A DNA stretch of 64,000 bases. Source: CAVSNH01 sp963729275 (GTDB lineage Bacteria > Actinomycetota > Acidimicrobiia > Acidimicrobiales > RAAP-2). The notes below the pieces were generated by a model. It worked only from the letters and a program-made list of their open reading frames with translations, made no database searches and had not been told where the DNA came from. The position numbers and the translations under genes were made by a program. This document shows, in pieces, positions 1 through 9,476 of the stretch. The stretch lies in assembly GCA_963729275.1 (NCBI GenBank), contig CAVSNH010000003.1:496001-560000 (forward strand). The letters are read 5' to 3'. The first letter of the stretch is position 1. Each line of letters begins with the position of its first letter.

Positions 1-84
1 ATGAGGCCGATCTCGGCGAGCTGATCGGCGAGTCGCGATAGCGACGCTCGTAGTCCGCCAGCGTTCTTCACTCTCGCTCGCCAT
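1..84 (-). pseudogene. DUF6788-like N-terminal fragment, frame-broken, runs off left edge
   Basis: An ATG at 84 (reading leftward) is preceded by an AGGAG ribosome site. The 28 visible codons give plausible pieces in three different frames: MASESEE, then ADYERRYRDS, then LADQLAEIGL. Joined, these resemble the start of DUF6788 proteins, small proteins often found beside actinobacterial transposases. This family call is from memory of the family's N-terminus and is tentative. The gene is divergent to the broken transposase at 152, with a palindrome between them. At least two indels are needed, so it is either decayed or affected by sequence error. The C-terminus lies outside the window. Confidence 0.4.
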
Positions 85-124
85 CTTGGCTCCTTTTGTC
101 CTCTTCACGAGTATCCCAGCTTAG

Positions 125-152
125 TACCAGACAGTAGTAATACTGTCTGGTA
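125..152. promoter_or_regulatory. Perfect 12-bp palindrome with 4-nt centre, likely operator
   Basis: TACCAGACAGTA, spacer GTAA, TACTGTCTGGTA: both arms match perfectly. The site lies in the short divergent gap between the DUF6788-like start (84) and the transposase start, and its last base is the A of the transposase ATG at 152. A repressor bound here would cover both starts. It could also be an end-associated structure of the old insertion element; no partner copy was seen near 1490. Confidence 0.5.
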
Positions 153-1486
153 TGCCGACCGACCCGGTGACCAGGGACTGGGAGCGGCTCGGGACTTTCG
201 CGCCGAGTTCTACGCCACCATGACCGGCTGGGGCGACGCCCTGTTCGAACTCACTGACGCCGTCCTGTCCTCCCGGGGCCGGTCGCCTCGGTGCCAGCAC
301 TCAGCCTCGAACCGGTCTTCCGCCGTTCCCACGGCAGTCTCTACAAGGCCCTCGACGGGGCCGGATCGACGAGGACCGCCTCGGCGCTGCTCGTCGATCA
401 CCGGCCGGCGCTGGCCGCTGGTCTTCGCCGTCGACGCGTCGACCTTCGCCCGCTGTGACGCCGAGTCCAGCCCCGAGCGGGGCTTTTACTACTCGGCGTC
501 CAAGCACTCGGCTGGACAGCCCATCGTGGCCGGCTGGAACTATCAGTGGATCTGCCAGCTTCCTTCGCCTCCGACAGCTGGACCGCACCGGTCGACGGGT
601 GCGCATCCCGCCACGCCGAGACGCCACCACGGCGACCATCGAACAGGTCCGCCGCCTCTTTGGGCTCCTCCCGGCGAGGGCAAGTCCCGCTGTTCGTCTT
701 CGATGCCGGCTACGACCCGATCGCCCTCGGTCATGGCCTGGCCGCGACTCGTTGCGATGTCTCACGCGCATCCGTGACGACCGGGTCTTCTACGCCGATC
801 CACCCCCGGCCCAACCGACCGCACGGACGGCGGCCGACCGCCGCGCCACGGCGACGATTCAAATGCTCGGATCGCAGAACCGGCCACGGCCCGACGAAGA
901 CTTGTTGCCCTGACCCTCGCTATGGACCGTCGCGTCAGGGCCTGGCATGGCCTCCACCCCCGCCTCATCGGACGCGGACGCTGGGCGGACAGACGGAACC
1001 GCCGATCGTGCAAGGCAGCGTGATCCGCGTCGACGTCGAACATCTGCCAAGCCCACGTCGGGCGAAAAAGACGCTGTGGTGTTCTGGTCGGGGCCGGGCG
1101 AGCCCGATCTCGATCTGTGTTGGCGCGCCTACCTCCGCCGCTTCGACATCGAGCACACGTTCCGCTTCGTCAAGAACACACTCGGATGGACGACACCGTC
1201 GCTGTGCACGCCCGAGCAGGCGGACCGCTGGACGTGGATCATCGGCCGCCGTCTACACGCAGCTCCGCTTGGCCGTGGTCTCGTCGACGATCTGCGTCTG
1301 CCCTGGGAACGACCGCGCGACCGACACGCTCACTCCAGCACGGGTGCGAAGGGGGTTTCGTCGACTTCGTGCAACGATCGGCACGCCCGCCAGTCCACCG
1401 AAATCGACACGGCCGGTCCAGGACGACCAAAGGGACACGAAGACCGCCCGAGAACGCGCTATCCGGTGATCAAAAGGGCTGCGTGA
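152..1486 (+). pseudogene. Decayed IS701-like DDE transposase
   Basis: Pieces of one transposase of about 440 residues appear in order but jump among all three forward frames: MPTDPVT from 152, MTGWGDALFELTDAVL at 220, VFAVDAS near 425, ERGFYYSASKHSAGQPIVAG near 475, FVFDAGYDPIALGHGLA near 695, IRDDRVFYADPPPA near 770, GSVIRVDVEHLP near 1017, RFDIEHTFRFVKNTLGWTT near 1140, RGFRRLRATIGTPASPP near 1350, and the end at TGA 1484-1486. This order matches IS701-like actinobacterial transposases that use a DDE catalytic core. At least six frameshifts remove function. Terminal inverted repeats could not be defined. Confidence 0.85.
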
Positions 1487-1512
1487 ATCGGAGTCAGGGT
1501 TTAATCGCAAGC

Positions 1513-2097
1513 TCAGTCCTCTCCCACCGCGGGTGCGGCGAGCAGGGATACGGCGGCGCGCTTGGCGTTCGCAAGGTGACTCACCCGCCCGCTTACCCGG
1601 GCGAGGAGTAATGCGCCCTCGATGAGGGCAAGAGCCGCCGAGGCCGTCTCGGCGACCGAGTCCTCTGGCCATCCGTCGGCCCGGAGCCGTGCTGCGATGA
1701 GGCCTTCCCATTGGTCGAAGCACCGCGCCGCGGCGGCGCGTAGGCGTGGGCTGATGATGGGTGATTCGAGTGCGGTCGGCGCAATCGGGCAGCCCGGGCA
1801 GGCTTCCTCGGCAACCGGTCCCTCGGCCATGTCGAGGAACCGGGTGACACCGAGTGCTGCGTTGGGCGCGCCGTCCAACGCTTCGCGGAGGGCGTCAGCG
1901 ACGGCCTGGCCGGACGCTTCCAGCGCGGCCTCGGCGAGTTCTTCCATGCCCCCGGGGAAGTGGTGGTACAGCGACCCGTTGGACACGCCGCTCTCCGCCA
2001 GCAGCTGCGCCCGACCGGTGGCCGTGTATCCCTGATCGCGCAGCAGCCGCGCCATCGTCTGCACCAGGTCGGCCCGGGTGTCACGGTCACGGGCCAC
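1513..2097 (-). CDS. TetR/AcrR family repressor, LmrA/YxaF type
   Basis: 194 residues with a GTG start. The N-terminal 50 residues form a TetR helix-turn-helix: RDQGYTATGRAQLLAESGVS followed by NGSLYHHFPGGMEELAE, the hallmark recognition helix. The C-terminal ligand domain carries EACPGCPIAPTALES, typical of the LmrA/YxaF_C subgroup that regulates efflux pumps or detoxification genes. It is divergent to the alpha/beta hydrolase at 2194, and two operator-like sites lie in the 96-bp gap, so it probably represses itself and the hydrolase-tautomerase pair. The effector is unknown. Confidence 0.92.
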   Translation of the reverse strand: MARDRDTRADLVQTMARLLRDQGYTATGRAQLLAESGVSNGSLYHHFPGGMEELAEAALEASGQAVADALREALDGAPNAALGVTRFLDMAEGPVAEEACPGCPIAPTALESPIISPRLRAAAARCFDQWEGLIAARLRADGWPEDSVAETASAALALIEGALLLARVSGRVSHLANAKRAAVSLLAAPAVGED

Positions 2098-2110
2098 CCC
2101 TTGACTCTAC

Positions 2111-2149
2111 TGGAGCGAATGGTCTAGAACGTCTGGAGCGATCGCTCTA
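2111..2149. promoter_or_regulatory. Two tandem 16-bp TetR operator-like sites
   Basis: TGGAGCGAATGGTCTA at 2111-2126 and TGGAGCGATCGCTCTA at 2134-2149 share TGGAGCGA and TCTA and start 23 bp apart. The second contains the perfect 12-bp palindrome GAGCGATCGCTC. They sit between the TetR start (2097) and the hydrolase start (2194), where an LmrA-type repressor would bind. The TAGACCxxxxGGTCTA-like form of known LmrA-group operators fits the outer bases. Binding is inferred. Confidence 0.55.
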
Positions 2150-2193
2150 GTGAGCGCTCGCTGCCCGGTGAGTCGACGAATCGGAGGTAGACG

Positions 2194-2907
2194 ATGAGCA
2201 CACAGCCGACCGCAGTGCTGGTGCATGGTGCATTCGCGGACGCGTCTGGGTTTGCCGGCGTGATCCGGCATCTGCAGGCGCAAGGAGTGCCCGTGAGGGC
2301 CCCGATGAACCCGCTCCGTGGTCTGGCGTCGGACGCCGAGGCCATTCGGCGCTACACCACCACGATCGAGGGGCCCATCGTCCTCGTCGGCCACTCCTAC
2401 GGCGGCGCCGTCATCTCCCAGGCCGCGCCCAGCGTGAAGGACGTCCGCGCCCTGGTGTTCCTGTCCGCTTTCGCGCTGGACGAGGGCGAGAGCTGCGTCA
2501 GCGTGATGGAGCCGTTCCCGCCCTCGCTGCTCGCGACCACCAACGTGCCCAGTCCCTACGACGCACCCGGAGCCGCAGGCGGCCCCGATCTGTTCATCAA
2601 GATCGAGCAGTTCCACGAGGTCTTCTGCGCTGATCTGAGCGAGGACGTCGCCGGCCCGATGGCGGTCAGCCAGCGCCCTCTCGCCGCGGCTGCGTTCACC
2701 GAGCCAGCGTCAGCCGTCGGCTGGCGGGACCTTCCGAGTTGGTACCTGGTGTCCGAGCACGACAATGCGATCCCGCCCGACTGCGAACGCTTCATGGCTC
2801 AGCGCATGAACGCCGTCACTGAGTCTGTGGACGGCTCCCACGTCGCCTTCATCGCCCAGCCCGAAGTCGCATCCGGTTTGATCCTCAAAGCGCTCGCATC
2901 TGTATGA
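2194..2907 (+). CDS. Alpha/beta hydrolase (EstA/PnbA-like small esterase fold)
   Basis: 237 residues. It opens with TAVLVHGAFADASGF (oxyanion-hole HG motif), has the nucleophile elbow GHSYGG with Ser near residue 69, an acid candidate in SEHDNAIPP, and the late His in GSHVAFIAQPE. This is a complete catalytic triad for a cytosolic alpha/beta hydrolase; no signal peptide is seen. The substrate is unknown. It is divergent to the TetR repressor and 73 bp upstream of the tautomerase gene, which suggests a small inducible detoxification operon. Length is normal for the family. Confidence 0.92.
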   Translation: MSTQPTAVLVHGAFADASGFAGVIRHLQAQGVPVRAPMNPLRGLASDAEAIRRYTTTIEGPIVLVGHSYGGAVISQAAPSVKDVRALVFLSAFALDEGESCVSVMEPFPPSLLATTNVPSPYDAPGAAGGPDLFIKIEQFHEVFCADLSEDVAGPMAVSQRPLAAAAFTEPASAVGWRDLPSWYLVSEHDNAIPPDCERFMAQRMNAVTESVDGSHVAFIAQPEVASGLILKALASV

Positions 2908-2980
2908 CGCGTGCGCGGAGGCTGTCGCAGTACGCCGGGCGCTGGAGCGGCAAAGGTGACGTGGATGGGAGGAGAACCCT

Positions 2981-3412
2981 GTGCCGATGATCGATGTGTA
3001 CGCGACGGCGGGCACCTTCACCGACCCGCACCAGCTGGCCGTCGACCTCGCGCGGACACTGATGACCATCGAAGGGGTTCCCGACATCCCGATGTTCAGG
3101 CAGAACACCGCGGCTTTCGTCCATGCATTGCCCGATGGCGCCATGTCCAACGTCGATGGCGAGAACACTTACGTCAGGGTTCAGGTATTGACGAACGCTG
3201 GCGCGCTCGACCGGGACAAGCAGCTCGCGGTGGTGAGCCAGTTCACCGAACTGATCACAGCTGCGGCCGCAGACACCTCCATATCGAACAGGACGTGGGT
3301 CCTCCTCACCGAAGCGGTCGATGGAGGTTGGGGCCTGGCAGGTCACGCACACACCAACGCCGAACTGGTCGAAGCAGCTCGCGCACAGATCGCTGAGCTG
3401 AAATCCAAGTAG
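2981..3412 (+). CDS. Tautomerase-superfamily protein
   Basis: 143 residues from GTG 2981, preceded by GGGAGGAG. The chosen start yields Pro directly after the initiator (MPMIDVYATAGTF), as required because tautomerases use an N-terminal proline as catalytic base. This supports the start over internal ATGs. The fold is double-length relative to 4-oxalocrotonate tautomerase, as in the MIF/CHMI-like group. It follows the alpha/beta hydrolase in the same direction and probably shares its TetR control. Exact substrate unknown; assignment rests on the N-terminus and general pattern. Confidence 0.75.
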   Translation: MPMIDVYATAGTFTDPHQLAVDLARTLMTIEGVPDIPMFRQNTAAFVHALPDGAMSNVDGENTYVRVQVLTNAGALDRDKQLAVVSQFTELITAAAADTSISNRTWVLLTEAVDGGWGLAGHAHTNAELVEAARAQIAELKSK

Positions 3413-3428
3413 GTGGACGGCTGACTAG

Positions 3429-3468
3429 TCGTTCATCCGGAATGTGCCCCGGAGGTTTGGATGAACGA
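3429..3468. repeat. 10-bp inverted repeat after tautomerase gene
   Basis: TCGTTCATCC (3429-3438) and GGATGAACGA (3459-3468) are perfect inverted arms separated by 20 nt, just after the tautomerase stop. It could be part of the transcription-termination region or a remnant end; there is no T tract. Confidence 0.35.
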
Positions 3469-3579
3469 GCCGACCCCTGTCGAGCGTTGCCAGTCACGGC
3501 ACCAGCGACCAGGTCCGCCCCAACGGGGAGGTTGGCTTCGGCGTTGCGGCGCATCGATCCCGACGGTCAGGTGACCGGG

Positions 3580-3615
3580 CGGACGTCGCCGCCAGTTGCC
3601 CGACGGCGACGTCCG
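3580..3615. terminator. Strong GC hairpin between convergent genes
   Basis: CGGACGTCGCCG (3580-3591) pairs perfectly with CGGCGACGTCCG (3604-3615) across a 12-nt loop. It lies between the ends of the tautomerase gene (3412, forward) and the Ig/PKD-like gene (3642, reverse), where a bidirectional terminator is expected. No U tract follows, as is common in high-GC actinobacteria. Confidence 0.55.
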
Positions 3616-3641
3616 TCTTCAGAACCGTGACGAGCTGTCGC

Positions 3642-5657
3642 TCAGCTGATCGTGACGGCGTTGGCGTCGGTCGTCTGCCCGGCCTCGACGCCGGTCTGGG
3701 TGAGGGTCAGGCTCACCTGCTCGGCGGGGGCACCCTTGGACGCCTTGAGCTTGACCTTGTAGGCGGCCGCCTTCTTCTTGGTGGCCGGCTTGAAGGTGAC
3801 CGACGTGACGGTGATGTTCGTCGGGTCGGACGTTGTGAAGCCGCTCGGTGCCCCTGTCCCGTCGAAGTTCGTGCCCGAGACGGTCGTGGACAACGACTTG
3901 CCCGGCTTGACGGTCGTCTTCGACAATCCGGTGATGGTCGGGCCAGTCACGGTGATCGACTCGCTGACCGGGATAGTGGTACCGGCCGTGGTCGAGATGG
4001 TCGTCGTCACGGTGTAGGGGCCCGGGGCGGTGTAGGTATGGTCCGGGCCGGTCACCGTGCCGCTGTCCCCGCTCAGGTCGACGGACGCCGTCTGGGTCCC
4101 GGTCCCATCCCCGTAGTTCACGGTGGCCGAGTAGGTACCCGGCTCGCCGTTGGTGTCGAAGGTGGCCACCTCGGGCGTTGTCACCTGCTCGTTCTCCGCC
4201 GCCGAGAAGGACGTCGGGGAGGCGCTGAAGGGCGTGGCCGATGTGACTTCTACCGTTGTGATCTCATCCGAGCCGTTCTTGACGTAGGTCACGGTGTAGT
4301 AGTCCGGTCCGAAGGAATAGCTGTCGAAATCACAACCTTCCCCGCCCGGGGTTGAGATCACGTCTTCATCCGCTGCTGACCCCGGCGGTGGCCACAGCCA
4401 AGGTGCAAAAGGAAACAGTGCTGCTGGTGAAGTCGAAGATCGCGCCGCCCGTCGTACCGGCGGTGACGCCGACCGTGCCGCCGGCAGCGTCCACCGGGGT
4501 GTTACCCCCCACGATGAGCTGTCCGGTGGCGGTCACCTGCAGGGTGCCGTCGTCGGTGAACACGGAGGTGTTGAGCTTGGTCTCCGGGTTGGCGATGGTC
4601 ACGATCCCCCCAGCATCGATCTGGACGTCTGAGCTGAGATTGACGTAGGTCGTCGCGTTGCCCGGACCGGCCGAATCGAGCGTGCCGCCGGAGGCCACGG
4701 TGATCCCCGGCCACGTGCCGTTGGCCGTGCTGAAGGAACAGATGGTGCCGCTGATCGTCTGACAGATCAGGCTGCCGTCGACCGTGATGCCTTCCGAGCT
4801 CGATCCGATCGTGTCGTTGGAGTTGCCCGGGGAGGCAAGGTCGGTGAGCGTCTGGCCGGCCGGGACGGTCCCTTCGATGGTGGCCTGGTAGGCGACGAAG
4901 GACCCGGTGCCGGCCGAGTCGACGAAGGTGCCGGCGTGCTGGACCACCGGGTTTCCCGACTCCGTCGTCCCGACTGGACGAAATCGTTCTCGCCGTTAAA
5001 GGTGCCGTCATTGATCAGCGATCCGGAGGCATCGGTGAAAGTGGCGCTGTTCTCCGTCACGGTGGCCCCGCTCGAGACGGTCAAGGACCCCTCGTTGGTG
5101 CCGTGTTGCCACCGACGATGTTGGTAGCCGCGCCGAAGGTCATGGTGCCCTGGTTGTCGAGGGTCAGGCCGATTTCGGCCTCCTCCGAGGCGCCCGACGA
5201 GGTCAGGCTGCCGCCGTTGTCGATCGTGAGTTCGTTGAACCGCTACCGGTGATGTCCGCGCCGACAACGAGGTGGGGACGAGGTTCAGCACCCCGCCGCC
5301 TTCGATCACGTCGTCTTGAGTCGTGCTCATATTGGCCCCGTTGATTTCGACGGCCTGGGTACCGCTCTCGCGCCTCCGACCTCGAGGGCCTCGGGCGTCT
5401 GGCCGTCGTTGTTGAACAACACGGTGTAGCTACCGGCCTCGTTGACGCAGGCCGGCGGAGCCGTTCGGGATACCGCTCGACCAGTTCGAGGCGCTGGCCC
5501 CCCAAATGGTGGTCCCTGTGTCGGGGCCGATCGAATTGTCGGTGCAGGTCGGCTGGGCGCTGCTCGGGGTGGCGGTCGCCAGCCCGACCACTCCGCAAGA
5601 TCCCAAGGTCCCGATGGCAACGGCCAGCGCTGCGACTGACCTTCGGATGCTCGACAT
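3642..5657 (-). pseudogene. Secreted Ig/PKD-like repeat protein, frame-broken
   Basis: The start at 5657 follows GGAGGGGAGA and gives a signal peptide (RRSVAALAVAIGTLG then ATATPSSAQPTCTDN). Mature sequence then continues in successive frames: NEAGSYTVLFNNDGQTPEAL near 5430, LTVSSGATVTENSATFTDAS near 5060, AGQTLTDLASPGNSNDTIGS near 4830 down to a stop at 4366, and from 4361 PEVATFDTNGEPGTYSATVN with a PKD-like YGDGTGTQTASVD and an IPT/TIG-like TITGLSKTTVKPGKSLS, ending LTLTQTGVEAGQTTDANAVT. The Gly/Thr/Ser-rich repeats and Ig-like domains suggest an exported surface or adhesion protein of about 670 residues. At least four frame changes are required, so either the gene is dead or the sequence has indels. 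Confidence 0.75.
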
Positions 5658-6198
5658 GATGCTCTCCCCTCCGTCGTGAGTTCCGCAGGCGAATCTGGGG
5701 TGTCGGCACGGCAGATGCGCCTCCGTGCCGACAATCCGCCCTCCGACCATTGAGCCAGCCGGTAGCTACCTGCCAATGGTGTGGGCCAGCCTGGACGGAA
5801 GGGGGCTGGTCGCCCGACCCGTCCGGGTACTAACACCCCTGGGCCTCGTGGGAACCACTCTGGGCGTCGGCCCCGGTACTGAAGGTCCCCCGCCTGGGAC
5901 CCATGGCCCGACGGCGTGCGGGGCCTGACCTCGCTTCGACGGTGCCGCAGCCTCTCGGAGTCTCGGCAAGGGTGTCCCCCGATCGGACGCCCCAACTGGT
6001 TCCGGCCTCCGAGGCCACCGATCGTCGTGCGCCGTGTGCGGGCCGAGATGTCCGGCCGCCAGGCGCTTACCCCTTCCCGAGCTCGCCTCGACCTGTGTCG
6101 GCCGCCCACTCTCCGGGGCTTAGCCTCCCCTTTCCGCCGAGCTTTCTGTGTCCCGCCCAGCCGCCTGTCTGCTCCGGTTTCCTCTACCCTCCTTGCCG
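5658..6198. other. 541-bp divergent intergenic region, no gene seen
   Basis: This lies between the start of the secreted repeat protein (reverse) and the response regulator (forward). Open frames here lack family resemblance and sensible starts. It probably holds the divergent promoters, but no convincing -35/-10 pair was picked out. Confidence 0.5.
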
Positions 6199-6955
6199 AT
6201 GGTCGTGAGGGTCGTCCTGGCGGAGGACAACTATCTGGTGCGGGAAGGCGTCGGTCGACTCATCAGCTCCGAGCCCGATCTCGAGCTGGTGGCGTCCTGC
6301 GCCGACCATGACGCGCTCTTGCAGAGCGTCGATGCTCACCGGCCCGATGTGGTGGTCACCGACATCCGGATGCCGCCCACCGGTACCGACGAGGGCATCC
6401 GGGCGGCCGTCGTCTTGCGCGACACCCATCCGGATATCGGCGTCGTGTTGCTCAGCCAGTACACCGAGCCGGCCTATGCCCTCTCCTTCCTCGAAGGCGG
6501 ATCCAAAGGCCGCGCCTACCTGCTCAAGGAGAAGGTCTCCAACATCGACCAGCTGGCCGAGGCCATCCGGGAGGTCGCCCGGGGCGGGTCGGTGATCGAT
6601 CCCGACGTGGTCGACGCTCTGTGGCGGCGCGGTCCCGGGCGTCCGATTCCCTCTTCGCGGCGACGCCGCGGAAACAGAGATCCTGGCCGAGATGGCGACG
6701 GGCAAGAACAATGCGGCTGTGGCGTCGTCACTGGCGCTCTCGGAACGGGCGGTGGAGAAGCACATCAACTCCATTTTCTCGAAGCTGTCCCTCTCCCAGG
6801 AGCCGGACGTCCACCGACGGGTCAAGGCCGTCCTGGTCTTCCTCGGGACCGACGACCCGACGCCCGAAGGTGCTGACACCCAAACCCGGTCGTGGTGCCC
6901 CGGTGGGCGGCGCGGCATCGGACTGTCAGGATGGCGTCGTGAGCCCGATGCCTGA
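6199..6955 (+). pseudogene. NarL/FixJ response regulator, frameshifted before its HTH
   Basis: From ATG 6199 the receiver domain is complete: VVLAEDNYLVREGV (acidic pocket), VVVTDIRMP (phospho-acceptor Asp), VVLLSQYTEPAYALSF and AYLLKEKVSN (conserved Lys). After DVVDALWRR near 6630 the frame changes, passing through SLFAATPR, and the LuxR-type HTH resumes in another frame: EILAEMATGKNNAAVASSLA then LSERAVEKHINSIFSKLSLS. Two single-base shifts would restore a 250-residue regulator. Expected partner: the histidine kinase encoded convergently at 7324-9476. A working copy would activate nearby ABC-transporter genes by analogy to similar loci. Confidence 0.78.
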
Positions 6956-7334
6956 CATCGGGGTCCTGGTCGTCGACGACCAGGACCCCTTCCGGATGGC
7001 GGCGCGCTCAGTCGTGCAGGCCACGCTCGGATTCGAGCTGCTCGGTGAGGCGACCTCGGGCGAGGAGGCCGTCTTGCAGGTCGAGGCGCTGTCGCCCGGG
7101 TTGGTGTTGATGGACATCACTATGGATGGCATTGGTGGCGTCGAGGCCACCCGTCGCATCGTGGGTGCCCATCCGGGTGTACGGGTGCTGTTGCTGTCCA
7201 CCTACGACGCCGACGATCTACCGGCCGACGCCCGCCGGTGCGGAGCGACTGGTTATGTGCACAAGGAGCACTTCGGGCCCGACATCCTGGAGAAGGTCAT
7301 GGCCGGGGCGGGGGTGCGCCCCGTCAGCCGTTGA
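6939..7334 (+). CDS. Single-domain response regulator (receiver only)
   Basis: 131 residues from GTG 6939 (ATG 6948 is an alternative). It contains IGVLVVDDQDPFRMAARSVV (acidic pair), LVLMDITMDGIGG (phospho-acceptor Asp), VLLLSTYDADD (Thr/Ser switch) and GYVHKEHFGPD (Lys). No DNA-binding domain follows; it stops soon after the receiver, so it may act as a phosphate sink or protein-interaction regulator. It overlaps the end of the upstream regulator gene in another frame and its last 11 bp overlap the convergent kinase gene end. A lost C-terminal HTH cannot be excluded. Confidence 0.8.
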   Translation: MSPMPDIGVLVVDDQDPFRMAARSVVQATLGFELLGEATSGEEAVLQVEALSPGLVLMDITMDGIGGVEATRRIVGAHPGVRVLLLSTYDADDLPADARRCGATGYVHKEHFGPDILEKVMAGAGVRPVSR

Positions 7335-9476
7335 CGGGGATCCGACCGGAGATGGTCGTGCCCTGGTCGGGTACGGAGCTCACCTGGACGGTGCCCCCAA
7401 TTGCGCCGACCCGGTCACTCATGTTCACGAATCCGACCCCCCCGCCCACCTCCGACGCGTCGAACCCGACGCCGTCGTCGGATGCCTGAAAGCACAGCTC
7501 GCCGTTCTCCACCCACACCGTCAGCCGCATGCGGGCACCCTCCCCGGCGTGCTTGCCGGCATTCTGGATCGCCTCCACGCAGCAGAAATACACGGCTGCC
7601 TCGACCTCGGGGAAGAAGCGATCGAGTCCGACAGCACTGACCTCGACTGGCAGCGTGGCCCATCCGGCTGCGGCCCGAAGCGCCTCTTTGATCCCCCGGT
7701 CGACCAGCAATGGCGGATAGATGCCGTGGGCGAGGGCCCGCAGCTCCTGCACGGCGTCCCGCAGCCCCTGACCGAGGTGGTCGAGGATCTCTCGCGACGC
7801 GGCCGGGTCGGTCTCGGCCAGCTTCTGGGCCAGCCGGACATTGACGGCCAGGGAGACGAGATGTTGCTGGGCTCCGTCGTGGAGGTTGCGCTCGAGCTTG
7901 CGCCGTGCGGCATCGGAGGCGGCCACGATGCGAGCCCGGGAGGCCTGCAGCTCCTCGGCCTGGCGGCGGACCTCGTCGAGCGACTCCTGTAGGGCCGAGT
8001 CCAGCTCGACGTTGTGCAGTGCCAGACCCACTTGGCGGGCCAGTTCGGTCAGCATCACGTCATCGTCTGGGGTGAACTGGTTGCCGCCTGCGTCGCGACG
8101 GCCACGATGAGGCCCAGCAGCTGGCCGGAGTATGTGGCGGGGGCGACACGCAGGATGCAGTCCTCTCGGCCGTTGAGCAGCTTCGGCAGCCAAACCTCGG
8201 CCCAAGCGCTGCCGGTCACCCCGGCCTGGGCGGTCACCGTCTGCTCCTTGTCAGACAGCACCATTCGCACCGCGGGGAACTCGGGAACGGAGATGGTCCG
8301 CTCCAGGTGGCCGTCCGACCTGGTCCAAACCTCGGCTGCTTTCAAAGCGAGGGTCTTCCGCAGCGACTCGGCCACTTGGAGGAGCAGCTCGTCCATCGGT
8401 ATCGCGCGGGAGAGTCGGCTTCGGAATGTCCGCAGCACCGTGTCGGGGGCCTCGCGCTCTCCGTAGACGAGGCGGTTGGAGTAGAGGGTCAACCGCTTGC
8501 GGACCGGCTCGTAGAGAAGGGCGGACAGCGCGGCAGCACCCACGGACAGACCCGCCAACGAGCGTTCCGCTCGGCTCGGCGAGTGGCCCAGTCCCACCAC
8601 CACGACAGCCAGATAGACGACCAGCACGACAGCGGTCAACGCGGCGAGCGACACCGTGTAAGTCAGCATCCGGTTGATGCGGCCGGCCCGGCTGGAGCTT
8701 CCGAATGCGACGCCCACCGCCACGGGAAGGCAGGCCAACCCCACGACCAAGGGCAGGCGGGTGGGCCAACCCCACAACAGGCGCAGGACACCGGCGACAA
8801 CCAGTACCTCCATGCCGATCGTGACCGCCCAGCCGAACCACTGCAGCCGCTGTCGCTCTCGCCCCCTCGAGCGGGCGTACCGATGCTGGGTGCCGAACAG
8901 GCCCACCGGCAGCGCGACCAGCAGCTCCACACCGAACGGCCAGAGCGGAAAGGCCGGGCGAAAAGCCCATACGGACAGTCCCACCGCCAGGCCGATGGCA
9001 TATCCCCCCGCCACCGCCCGTCTCAGGCGGCACGACCCGTCAGGTAGCCCGAGCAAGACGTGCATGGCCACCACCGGCAGGAGCGCCAGCGCGACCGGCC
9101 CGGCCAGGTGGGCCACCGACACGAACGCGGCCGAGGACGCGACGCCGTGCGAGTGCCTGGCGATGACCGCATCGGCACAGACGGCCGTCGCGCCGAGGAA
9201 CGCGCCGACCACGACCAACGGCCCCAGGGGCTCACTCGGCCGTCGGACGGTGGCGGCCATCCCGGCCGCGGCAAAGGCCGTCACTACGACCGCCCAGATG
9301 ATCAGCGCCTGCAGGTCGCCCTGGTGGTCGACAACTGCGGTCGCAATCGCGCCGGCCACGCCGCCTGCCGCCAGCGCCCCGACGCCGAGGAACACCAGTG
9401 GCCGGGACTCGGCGTTCGCCGAAGCCGTTTCCCGGGTGCGGCCCAGCTGGCTCAAGATGATGGGGGCGTCAGTCAC
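7324..9476 (-). pseudogene. Membrane sensor histidine kinase (HisKA_3), one frameshift
   Basis: The N-terminal half (9476 to about 8090) starts MTDAPIILSQLGRTRE, has roughly eight hydrophobic segments across residues 28-310, then a GAF-like region (LLLQVAESLRKTLALKAAEV). Near 8090 the frame shifts and the rest continues: FTPDDDVMLTELARQVGLAL, a coiled-coil linker, the HisKA_3 H-box ARRKLERNLHDGAQQHL, then ATPase motifs EAIQNAGKHA, DDGVGFD and GVGFVNMSDRVGAIGGT. This is a NarL-family sensor kinase of about 715 residues. Its start overlaps the ABC ATPase end by 8 bp, so the two are co-translated. One indel would restore it; it pairs logically with the two regulators at 6.2-7.3 kb. Confidence 0.87.
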
